The translations under genes and the position numbers were made by a program. A stretch of DNA of 27,884 nucleotides from a bacterium (GTDB lineage Bacteria > Planctomycetota > J058 > JAJDCP01), in NCBI GenBank assembly GCA_030428695.1, contig JAUIEM010000083.1, forward strand, positions 1 to 27,884, in the 5' to 3' direction. The notes beneath the pieces were generated by a model. That model made no database searches and had not been told where the DNA came from. It worked only from the letters and a program-made list of their open reading frames with translations. Within the stretch, counting starts at the first letter, position 1; each line of letters opens with the position of its first letter. This document shows, one piece after another, positions 13,808 through 20,863 of this stretch.

Positions 13808-15238
13808 ATGCACGCCAAACCGGTCGACCTCTTGCTCGCCGCGCTGTGCTGCATGGCCGTCGGTTGCAACTCGCTGCACACGGCGCCGGGGGAGTTCCGG
13901 GCCGACTTCCTGCCCTTCTACGGCGCGACCTCGGACAGCACTTTCGTCGACGAGACGGTCCCGATCGGCCTGTTCCGCTACACCCAGGACGTCGCCACCG
14001 GCGAGGAGATCTACCGCTTCCTGTGGCCGTTCGGGCTGTACAAGACCCTCGGCGAGGAGAGCTTCTTCCAGCTCTTCCCGCTCGTCTACAACAAGACCGA
14101 CCTCGACCCGAACGGCCTGCCCCAGACCCGCGGCTTCCTCTTCCCCCTGGTGTGCTGGGGGAGCTCGTCGGACGGCGGCCCCTACCTCGGCAACTTCTTC
14201 TGGGGTGACCTCCGCAACCTGTTCGGGAAGGATGAGCTGAGCTTCCGCGGCGGCACGATCTACATGCGCTTCCGCGACGAGGGCTTCATCAGCCAGCACG
14301 TGCTCTGGCCGATGATCAACTGGGTCGAGGGGGACGGGCACGCCGGCTGGCGGATCTGGCCCTTCTACGGGAACTACACCAAGCACGACCTCGACGGGAA
14401 CCAGGTCTACGACCGCAGCTTCGTGATGTGGCCGCTCTGGACCCACAACATCAACGGGATGAACTCCCCGTACCCGCGCGAGACCCACTTCCTGTTCCCG
14501 TTCTACGGCCAGGTCCTCAGCGAGCACACCAGCGACCACACGATCTTGTGGCCCCTGTTCCGCTGGTTCTCGGAGGAATACGAAGAGGGCGAGCAGTGGG
14601 AGCTGCGCGCGCCTTTCCCCTTCTTCCAGATCGCGCGCGGCGTCAAGTACAGCAAGACCTTCTTCTGGCCGCTGTTCGGCATCCGCGAGACCGACCAGAA
14701 ATACCTGCAGTTCGCGCTGTGGCCCTTTCAGCGCTACGACCGCATCCGCCGCGAGCACACCGAGGAGGAGCGGTTCTGGTTCATCCCGCTGTACTGGCAC
14801 TACCACTACGAGTACCTGACCGGGCCGTACGCGGGCACCGACCGCACCGAGATCAAATTCTGGCCGCTGTTCAAATACCGCAAGGAGCGCGACGGGGACG
14901 TCTCGGTCTCGATCCTGTCGCCCCTGTGGTTCAAGGATCCCGAGGGCTTCGATGCGATCTGGGATCCCCTGTTCCGGGTCTACCATGAAGACCGGCAGGA
15001 GGACGGCAGCGTCTTGACACGGGTGCTCTGGGGCTTGTATTCCAGCCTCTACGACGATCTGGGCTATTCGGCCAGCATCTGGCCGCTCGCGACCGATTGG
15101 GGCGAGGTCGAGGGCCGCGGCGCGTGGCTGACGGTGCTCGGCGGCTTGTGGGAACACCGGACCCGCGGCGACCGGGACGCCTACCGCCTGTTCTGGATTC
15201 CTTTCGGTGACGACATCGCCGAGGAGGTGCAGCCATGA
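13808..15238 (+). CDS. WPLF-repeat lipoprotein, first gene of the Mla-like operon
   Basis: A 476-residue protein of unknown function. The signal peptide ends in MAVGC, so it is probably lipidated at C20. The mature chain is built of about 18 short units centred on an aromatic-Pro-hydrophobic-aromatic motif: LPFY 35, WPFG 73, FPLV 90 and 112, WPMI 167, WPFY 184, WPLW 208, FPFY 230, WPLF 248, FPFF 270, WPLF 287, WPFQ 305, IPLY 326, WPLF 352, SPLW 371, DPLF 386, WPLA 425, IPFG 464. Spacing is mostly 15-24 residues with charged loops between, suggesting a repeated beta-strand architecture (propeller, solenoid or barrel; inference). Its stop overlaps the MlaE start (ATGA, 15235-15238), implying coupled synthesis. 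That places it as a candidate outer-membrane or periplasmic part of the lipid transporter. The weak Shine-Dalgarno leaves the start slightly open. Confidence 0.85.
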   Translation: MHAKPVDLLLAALCCMAVGCNSLHTAPGEFRADFLPFYGATSDSTFVDETVPIGLFRYTQDVATGEEIYRFLWPFGLYKTLGEESFFQLFPLVYNKTDLDPNGLPQTRGFLFPLVCWGSSSDGGPYLGNFFWGDLRNLFGKDELSFRGGTIYMRFRDEGFISQHVLWPMINWVEGDGHAGWRIWPFYGNYTKHDLDGNQVYDRSFVMWPLWTHNINGMNSPYPRETHFLFPFYGQVLSEHTSDHTILWPLFRWFSEEYEEGEQWELRAPFPFFQIARGVKYSKTFFWPLFGIRETDQKYLQFALWPFQRYDRIRREHTEEERFWFIPLYWHYHYEYLTGPYAGTDRTEIKFWPLFKYRKERDGDVSVSILSPLWFKDPEGFDAIWDPLFRVYHEDRQEDGSVLTRVLWGLYSSLYDDLGYSASIWPLATDWGEVEGRGAWLTVLGGLWEHRTRGDRDAYRLFWIPFGDDIAEEVQP

Positions 15239-15999
15239 TCACCGCGACCGGGCGCACCGTGGTCAGCGCGGTCAACGGCGCCGGCTATTCCCTCAACCTG
15301 ATGCTGGTCAGCCTGGCGCGGCTGCCGAGCTTCTTCACGAAGTTCCGGGTGATCCTGCACCAGATGTACCTGTGCGGGGTGGTCACCCTGCCGGTGACCC
15401 TGGTCGTCGCGACCTTCTCGGGCTTCATCCTGTCCCTGCAGGCCGGCCTGACCCTGCGCGACTTCGGCCAGCAGGACGTGATCGGCGGCCTGGTGGCGGT
15501 CGTGATGTTCCGCGAGTTCGGGCCGTTCATGACCGCGACGATCCTCGGCGCGATGGTCGGCAGCTCGATGGCCGCGGAAGTCGGGACGATGAAGGTCAGC
15601 GAGGAGATCGACGCGCTCAACGTGATGTCGATCGACGTGCCCCGCTTCATCGTCTTCCCCCGGCTGATGGCGATGCTGCTGATGACGCCCGCCCTGACCG
15701 CGATCACCAACGTGGTCGGCAGCCTCGGCGGCGCGATCATCGGCTACACCCAGCTCGGCGTCGACTTTCGGGTCTACTACGACGTCGCGGTCGAGACGCT
15801 GGTGTTCAAGGACGTCTGGACCGGGATGACCAAGTCGATCGTGTTCGGGTTGATCATCGCGACCGTCGGCTGCGCCCAGGGGCTGCGCACGACGGGCGGG
15901 GCGATGGGAGTGGGCCGGGCGACGCGCTCGGCGGTCGTGATCAGCTACCTGTTGATCATCATCCTCGGCTTCTTCATGACGGCGGTGTTCTACAATTGA
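15235..15999 (+). CDS. mlaE: MlaE-family ABC lipid-transport permease
   Basis: 254 residues, the usual MlaE length, with five or six membrane helices. The family signature is complete: 'FREFGPFMTATILGAMVGSS' is followed by 'AAEVGTMKVSEEIDALNVMS' and 'PRFIVFPRLMAMLLMTPAL'. In the Mla system this protein forms the inner-membrane dimer that, with the ATPase MlaF and a ring of MCE protein, moves phospholipids between the membranes. Its ATG overlaps the stop of the WPLF-repeat gene (ATGA), and its own stop overlaps the MlaF start (TTGA), so the three are probably made in fixed proportion. Substrate and transport direction cannot be read from sequence. Confidence 0.95.
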   Translation: MITATGRTVVSAVNGAGYSLNLMLVSLARLPSFFTKFRVILHQMYLCGVVTLPVTLVVATFSGFILSLQAGLTLRDFGQQDVIGGLVAVVMFREFGPFMTATILGAMVGSSMAAEVGTMKVSEEIDALNVMSIDVPRFIVFPRLMAMLLMTPALTAITNVVGSLGGAIIGYTQLGVDFRVYYDVAVETLVFKDVWTGMTKSIVFGLIIATVGCAQGLRTTGGAMGVGRATRSAVVISYLLIIILGFFMTAVFYN

Positions 16000-16799
16000 T
16001 CGAAGTTGAGCTGAAGGGCGTGTGGAAAGAGCTCGGAGGACGCAACGTCCTGCGCGGCATGACTCTGCGTGTGCCCCGCGGACAGACCACCTGCCTGATC
16101 GGCGGCTCCGGCACCGGCAAGAGCGTCAGCCTCAAGCACATGGTCGGTCTGATGCAGCCCGACCGGGGCGAGGTGCTGATCGACGGCGTCGACATCGGGC
16201 GCTTCAGCGAGAAACAGCTGACGCCGATCCGGCGGCGGCTCGGGGTGCTGTTCCAGTCCGGGGCGCTGATCAACTGGATGACGGTCTTCGACAACGTCGC
16301 CCTGCCGCTGGTCGAGCTGACGAAGATGAAGAAGAAGGAGATCCGTTCCCGGGTGATGGAGAAGCTGAACATGCTCGGCCTCGGGCATGCGCCGGACCTG
16401 ATGCCGGCGGAGATCTCCGGCGGCATGCGCAAGCGCGTCGCCCTCGCCCGCGCGATCATCTGGGACCCGGAGCTGATCCTCTACGACGAGCCGACCTCCG
16501 GCCTCGACCCGGTCATCGCGGCGACGATCAACAACATGATCGTCGACATGCACGAGCAGCTCGGCGTCACCCAGGTCGTCGTCACCCACGACATGGAGAG
16601 CGCCTACACCGTCGGCCACCAGATCTGCATGCTCTACCAGGGCCGGGTGCTCGAGACCGGGACGCCGGACGAGATCCGCGCGACGAAGAACCCCTACGTG
16701 CGGCAGTTCATCGAAGGCAACGCCGAGGGGCCGATCACCGGCCAGGGGGGCGGTGACCTGTCGAAGTTCTACGCCGATCCCGGCGACGAGGACGACTAG
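15996..16799 (+). CDS. mlaF: MlaF-family ABC transporter ATPase
   Basis: 267 residues from a TTG at 15996 that overlaps the MlaE stop (TTGA). The start gives LIEVELKGVWKELGGRNVL, the normal N-terminus of the family. Visible motifs are Walker A 'GGSGTGKSVSLK', Q-loop 'VLFQSGALINWMTVFDNVA', signature 'ISGGMRKRVALARA' (the SGGM variant typical of MlaF), Walker B 'LILYDEPTSGLDP' and H-loop 'VVTHDM'. All catalytic residues are intact, so it should power the MlaE permease by ATP hydrolysis on the cytosolic face. No separate MlaB (STAS) gene is present here. The next gene starts directly after its TAG. Confidence 0.95.
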   Translation: MIEVELKGVWKELGGRNVLRGMTLRVPRGQTTCLIGGSGTGKSVSLKHMVGLMQPDRGEVLIDGVDIGRFSEKQLTPIRRRLGVLFQSGALINWMTVFDNVALPLVELTKMKKKEIRSRVMEKLNMLGLGHAPDLMPAEISGGMRKRVALARAIIWDPELILYDEPTSGLDPVIAATINNMIVDMHEQLGVTQVVVTHDMESAYTVGHQICMLYQGRVLETGTPDEIRATKNPYVRQFIEGNAEGPITGQGGGDLSKFYADPGDEDD

Positions 16800-18020
16800 G
16801 TGAAGGCGCGCGACTACACGGTGTTCATCATCATCCTGCTCGGGATCCTGAGCTTCGTCGTCTCGATGTACGAGACCCTCGGCTGGACCACCCTGCAGAA
16901 GCGTACGCTGGTCATCGCCTTCCCCGAGGTCAAGGGCCTCAAAGAGGGGGCGAGCGTGACCCTGCTCGGGATGCAGGTCGGCGAGGTCAAGTACATCGAG
17001 TTCCCCGAAGGCCGCAACGAGAGCCAGACGGTGCGGGTGTTCTGCGAGGTGCTCGGCAACTGGAGCATGCGCGAGGGCTACAGCGCGAGCGTGACCTCCC
17101 GCGGCCTGATCGCGATCCCCTTCGTCGACCTCAACCCCGGCTACGGGACGCCGCTGACCAACGAAGAGGAACAGAACCTCACCGGCGACGTCAACCCGAA
17201 CACCGCCGCCAACCTGACCGAGTCCTTCTCCGGGCTGCGGCAGGACATCCGCTCCGGGCTGAGCAATGCCGAAGAGAGCCTGCTCGAGATCGAGCGCGGC
17301 GGCGGCTTCGGCCAGGCGCTGGCGATGTACGAAGAGCGCGACGTGCTCCAGAGCCGGCTCGAAGAGCTCTCCGAGAGCCTGCCGGAGACCCTGCAGGACC
17401 TGCGGGACCTGCGCGCCGGCGAGGGCTTTCTCGGCGAGGCGCTCAGCTCCGACTCGCAGTACATCGAGCTGCGCGAGGGCATCGCCGACGTCAACGAGCG
17501 CATCGCCGACCTGCTCGGCGACGACAGCTGGGCCTTCGACGAGGTCCGCGGCGAGTCGCTCGCGATCTCGCTGCGCAACGCGGCGGAGTTCCTCGCCGAC
17601 GCGAACGGCGAGGACGGGCGCTTCGCGGAGTTCCTGCGCGCGGCCGAGACCGCCGACGAGTGGCGCGGGAACGTCGCCGAGCTGCGCGGGGACATCGGCA
17701 CGATCGTCGCCGGCGGCAACGGCTTCGGCGAGCTGCTCGAGACGCCGGGCTTCGTCGAGAACCTCGGCAGCGGGCTGGCCGAGACCCGGGAGCAGCTGTC
17801 CAGCGTGCTCGCCGAGGTGCGCCAGGTGCAGGCGGGCCAGTTCGACACCACCGAGGTCAGCTTCGCCCGGCTGATCGCGGACCAGAGCCTGACCGAGCAG
17901 GTGCACGAGTTCCTGCTCGAGGCCCGGCAACAGCTCGACGACGCGCGCGAAGGACTGGTGCGCGGTCGCGAGCGGGGTGAGCCCAACCAGTTCGGTATCG
18001 CGCTGTTGAGCGCGTTTTGA
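16800..18020 (+). CDS. MCE-domain (MlaD-like) lipid-transport protein 1
   Basis: A 406-residue protein starting at a GTG that touches the MlaF stop (TAGGTG). One N-terminal membrane helix (about 7-24, 'VFIIILLGILSFVVSMYE') is followed by a single MCE domain (about 35-118: 'VIAFPEVKGLKEGASVTLLG', 'SVTSRGLIAIPFVDLNPG'). The remaining 290 residues are predicted long helices with irregular 'GxGF..L' units, for example 'GEGFLGEALS' and 'GNGFGELLETPGF'. MCE proteins form hexameric rings that sit on MlaE in the periplasm; the helical tail would form a tunnel or needle as in PqiB-like proteins (inference). It ends NQFGIALLSAF, similar to the end of the second MCE protein. The two could form a mixed ring. 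Confidence 0.9.
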   Translation: MKARDYTVFIIILLGILSFVVSMYETLGWTTLQKRTLVIAFPEVKGLKEGASVTLLGMQVGEVKYIEFPEGRNESQTVRVFCEVLGNWSMREGYSASVTSRGLIAIPFVDLNPGYGTPLTNEEEQNLTGDVNPNTAANLTESFSGLRQDIRSGLSNAEESLLEIERGGGFGQALAMYEERDVLQSRLEELSESLPETLQDLRDLRAGEGFLGEALSSDSQYIELREGIADVNERIADLLGDDSWAFDEVRGESLAISLRNAAEFLADANGEDGRFAEFLRAAETADEWRGNVAELRGDIGTIVAGGNGFGELLETPGFVENLGSGLAETREQLSSVLAEVRQVQAGQFDTTEVSFARLIADQSLTEQVHEFLLEARQQLDDAREGLVRGRERGEPNQFGIALLSAF

Positions 18021-18048
18021 TGGCGGCTGGCGCCGCGGGAGCCCTGGT

Positions 18049-19254
18049 ATGAAGCGCGATTTCGTCGTCGGCCTGTTGTTCTTCCTCGCGATGGGCGTGC
18101 TGTTGACGATCACCGCCGTGACGAGCAACGTCGACTTCGGGGCGGAGCGGAAGTTCCTGCACGTCACCTTCAGCGACGTGCGCGGGCTGCGCACCGGGAA
18201 CAAGGTGCGCATCGCGGGCCTCGACGTCGGCATCGTCCAGAGCCTGGACCTGTCGCAGGACGGCCAGGTCGCCGCGGTGCTGAAGGTGCAGCCGGAGGTC
18301 GAGCTGCTGACCGGCGATCCGCAGACCGGCGAGGGCGGCTACTCGATCCTGGTGCGGGACCTCAGCCTGCTCGGCGGGAAGTTCGTCGACATCGAGCAGG
18401 GCGATCAGGGTCCGGAGGCGGACTACGAGAAGCTCGTCGGCTCGCCGGCGCCGGAGTTCCTCAAGGATCTCAGCGAGGTCGTCGACGAGAACCGCGAGAG
18501 CTTCGGGAACATCGTCGCGCGCGCCGAGGATGTGGTCAACCGGCTGTACGAGGGGGACGGGCTGTTGCCGACCCTGATCAATGAGCCGGCCTGGACCGCC
18601 CACGTCGACGAGATCCTCGACAACGTCGAGAACCTGACCGCGACCCTGGACGGGCTGGCCGCCGACCTCGAGGCGGGGCGCGGGACGCTCGGCAAGATCC
18701 TGCGGGAAGAGGACCTGTACAACGACCTGCAGACCCTCGCGGACAACCTGAACCAGATCGCGGACAAGGTCAACAACGGCTCGGGCCCGGTCGCGCGGCT
18801 GATCAACGACGAGCAGATGGGCGAGGATCTCGCCGCGGTGGTCGAGGACGTCAAGAGCGTCGCGAACAACATCGACGAGGGGCCCGGCGCCGTGACGATG
18901 CTGATCCGCGACGAGGACTTCGCCGACGACCTGCGCGGGGTCGGCAGCGGCGCGCGGGAGATCGTCGACAAGGCGAACAACGGCAACGGCGCGATCGCCC
19001 TGCTGCTCAACGACGAAGAGCTCGCGGACGACGCGCGCGGCACCGTCGACGAGCTGCGCTCGCTGGTCGGCAGCCTGCGCGGCTCGCAGGGGCCGCTCGG
19101 CATGCTGATCAACGACACGGCCGCCCGGGACGAGCTGCGGGACGTGATCACCGAGGCCCAGCGGGCGATCGTCGAGCTGCGGGAGTCGATCGAGGACACC
19201 CGCGAGCAGGCGCCGATCTCCCAGTTCACCTCGATCCTGTTCAGCGCGTTCTGA
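18049..19254 (+). CDS. MCE-domain (MlaD-like) lipid-transport protein 2 with 34-residue repeat tail
   Basis: A 401-residue protein with an ATG start; GGGAG lies 7 nt upstream. A membrane helix at about 5-23 ('FVVGLLFFLAMGVLLTITAV') leads to one MCE domain (about 36-118: 'VTFSDVRGLRTGNKVRIAGL', 'DVGIVQ', 'SLLGGKFVDIEQG'). After a linker, five units of exactly 34 residues start at 210, 244, 278, 312 and 346, each opening with a GxGx(L/V)xxL(I/L)x(D/E)-type motif; a sixth, less regular one begins near 169. Each unit looks like a short turn plus helix pair. The protein ends QFTSILFSAF. It is expected to be an inner-membrane-anchored periplasmic tube component of the MlaEF transporter. It lies 28 bp after MCE protein 1 and 5 bp before the lipoprotein gene. 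Confidence 0.9.
   Translation: MKRDFVVGLLFFLAMGVLLTITAVTSNVDFGAERKFLHVTFSDVRGLRTGNKVRIAGLDVGIVQSLDLSQDGQVAAVLKVQPEVELLTGDPQTGEGGYSILVRDLSLLGGKFVDIEQGDQGPEADYEKLVGSPAPEFLKDLSEVVDENRESFGNIVARAEDVVNRLYEGDGLLPTLINEPAWTAHVDEILDNVENLTATLDGLAADLEAGRGTLGKILREEDLYNDLQTLADNLNQIADKVNNGSGPVARLINDEQMGEDLAAVVEDVKSVANNIDEGPGAVTMLIRDEDFADDLRGVGSGAREIVDKANNGNGAIALLLNDEELADDARGTVDELRSLVGSLRGSQGPLGMLINDTAARDELRDVITEAQRAIVELRESIEDTREQAPISQFTSILFSAF
18676..19185 (+). repeat. Five tandem 102-bp (34-residue) coding repeats in MCE protein 2
   Basis: The protein-level units begin GRGTLGKILREE, GSGPVARLINDE, GPGAVTMLIRDE, GNGAIALLLNDE and SQGPLGMLINDT at residues 210, 244, 278, 312 and 346. The spacing is constant at 34 residues with no insertion. 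The DNA has diverged, so this is an old protein repeat and not a recent DNA expansion. Confidence 0.75.
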
Positions 19255-19259
19255 TTCCG

Positions 19260-20468
19260 GTGTCTCCTCGCGTCTTCCTCCTCTTGTTCTGCGCTCTGCT
19301 CGGCTGCCGGAACCCCCACGCGCGGCCGCCTCGCCCCGGTCCGGTGGCGGACACCACGGCGGCGGCTCCGGCGCTTCCTCCGGATACTCTCGCACCGACC
19401 GTGCGGCCCGATCCGCGCCTGCTGGTCGAGAAGAGCCGCCGCTGGCTGTACCGCACCTGGGACATCAAGCTCGCCCTCGAGGCGGCCGCGGCGGACTCGA
19501 CCGCGCTCGACCTCGCGCCCCTGCGTGAGGCCCAGGGCCAGGCGCGGGCGGCGCTGGTCCAGGCGCTCGCCGAGGCCGGGCTCGACACCTCGCTCGCCCA
19601 GCTCGCCAGCACCCTGCGCGGGGCCCTGGCCGGCCATGAGGAGCTCGTGCTGCTCGGCCCCGGTCCCCTCGCGCGCTACGTCGGGGCGGCGGCCGGGGAG
19701 GAGCTCCCCGGGCTGCGGGTGGTGCGGGTCGGAAGCTGGCGCCGCGGGCTCGAGGTGACGACACCGCTCGGACCGCAGGGCTACGACGCCGTCGACATCC
19801 TCGAGGTGGTGCTCGAGGACGAGCTCGGCTACCGGGTGCGGATGGGGGCCTGGCAGGGAGGCCTGCCGCTCGTGCCGATCGAGGTGCACGGGACGACCCT
19901 GTTCCGGCGGCGGGACACGGTCGTGCGCCGGGCCGAGGAGATGTTCTTCGCCCGCACCGCCGAGCTGCGCTCCGCCCAGGCCCGGCTGGACGCGCTGCTC
20001 GCCGGTCCTCCCGGCGAGGATGTCGACGCGGCGCTGCTCGTCACCGCCAAGGACGTCCTGCGCTGGCGGCGCTACGGCCCGCTCTGGGAGGGCTGGCGCG
20101 ACCTGTCCGACGCGGCCCGGCGCGGCGCCTTCGCCGACGCCTACCTCGCGGCCGAGGAGGAGCGCGCGGCGGCGCGCCTGCTGTTCGTCCGGGAGGGCAC
20201 CGCCGACCTGGTCGCGGCCGAGGCCGTCGCGCTGCTCGCCGCCGTCGCCGGGGACTTCCCGCTCGATGCCCTGGCCGTCGCTTGCGGCCTGCGCGGCCAG
20301 GTGCTCGCCGCGCCTCCCGGGGCGACCCTGCCGCCGGTCGCCGAGGCCGCCGCCGCGGCGCTGATCCAGCTCGCCGAGGCGCTGGGGGCGCGCAGCCTGC
20401 CGGACCTGGTCGACGCCCGGCCGGAAGATCTGCGCGCGGCGGCGGCGCGGATCCTGCGGGGGGAGTAG
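19260..20468 (+). CDS. Lipoprotein of unknown function, last gene of the Mla-like operon
   Basis: 402 residues from a GTG at 19260, 5 bp after the MCE gene; no clear Shine-Dalgarno, so translation is probably coupled. The signal peptide 'VFLLLFCALLGCRNPHA' has a canonical lipobox LLGC with the lipidated Cys near residue 16. A Pro/Ala/Thr-rich linker (about 20-50) precedes a largely alpha-helical body. A possible mixed segment at about 135-220 includes 'EELVLLGPGPLARYVGAAA' and 'GYDAVDILEVVLEDELGYRV'. I recognise no family. By position it may be an outer-membrane or periplasmic partner that receives or delivers lipid to the two MCE proteins, as accessory lipoproteins do in Pqi/Mce-type operons (inference). 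Confidence 0.8.
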   Translation: MSPRVFLLLFCALLGCRNPHARPPRPGPVADTTAAAPALPPDTLAPTVRPDPRLLVEKSRRWLYRTWDIKLALEAAAADSTALDLAPLREAQGQARAALVQALAEAGLDTSLAQLASTLRGALAGHEELVLLGPGPLARYVGAAAGEELPGLRVVRVGSWRRGLEVTTPLGPQGYDAVDILEVVLEDELGYRVRMGAWQGGLPLVPIEVHGTTLFRRRDTVVRRAEEMFFARTAELRSAQARLDALLAGPPGEDVDAALLVTAKDVLRWRRYGPLWEGWRDLSDAARRGAFADAYLAAEEERAAARLLFVREGTADLVAAEAVALLAAVAGDFPLDALAVACGLRGQVLAAPPGATLPPVAEAAAAALIQLAEALGARSLPDLVDARPEDLRAAAARILRGE

Positions 20469-20479
20469 GGGGGCCGATG

Positions 20480-20507
20480 AACCCCGCACGCCGGCACGGG
20501 CGGGGTT
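20480..20507 (+). terminator. Hairpin after the lipid-transport operon
   Basis: AACCCCGC (20480-20487) pairs with GCGGGGTT (20500-20507) across a 12-nt loop, 11 nt after the TAG of the last operon gene. Only a short TTT follows, so it is an imperfect intrinsic terminator. Its right part overlaps the left end of the palindromic element. Confidence 0.5.
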
Positions 20508-20755
20508 TACGAGGCTGTCTCACGGAACCCGATGACGCACGTCCCCAACCCTGTGGCGGGAGGGGGTAAACCCCTCCCCTACATTGGATTCCGACGCACC
20601 CCACGGGTGATCTCGGACGTGCGGCATACGAGCCACGCCTCGCTTGGGCTGATGGTCCTATCCGAATGTAGGGGAGGGGTTTACCCCCTCCCGCGAAGCG
20701 GGAGAAGGCGTACGTGACTGGACTCGTGAGACGGCCTCTTTACCCCCGCCCGTCG
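20495..20755. repeat. 261-bp imperfect palindrome with nested hairpins (MITE/REP-like element)
   Basis: The outer arms 20495-20525 and 20725-20755 are imperfect inverted repeats (GGGCGGGG...GAGGC-GTCTCACG against its complement). The inner arms 20555-20588 and 20661-20694 are near-perfect inverted repeats of 34 bp. Each inner arm is itself a hairpin, GGGAGGGGG-TAAA-CCCCTCCC. The segment has no credible coding potential and fills most of the 395-bp gap between the transport operon and the Uma2 gene. Terminal inverted repeats and no gene suggest a miniature transposable or REP-type dispersed element; no target-site duplication was identified. It could also act as a bidirectional terminator. Confidence 0.7.
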
Positions 20756-20800
20756 TATGGGTGTGGACACCCCCATCGCTCCCGAACGCGCGACGCAGGA

Positions 20801-20830
20801 TTGGTCCGCGCGTCCGTCTTCCTCTACACT
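20801..20830 (+). promoter_or_regulatory. Promoter candidate for the Uma2 and kinase genes
   Basis: TTGGTC (20801-20806) and TACACT (20825-20830) are 18 bp apart. The -10 is identical to that of the permease promoter at 7153. GGGAAGGA (20848-20855) precedes the GTG start at 20864 by 8 nt. Confidence 0.45.
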
Positions 20831-20863
20831 GCATCTGCATAGTGAACGGGAAGGACAACGCAC

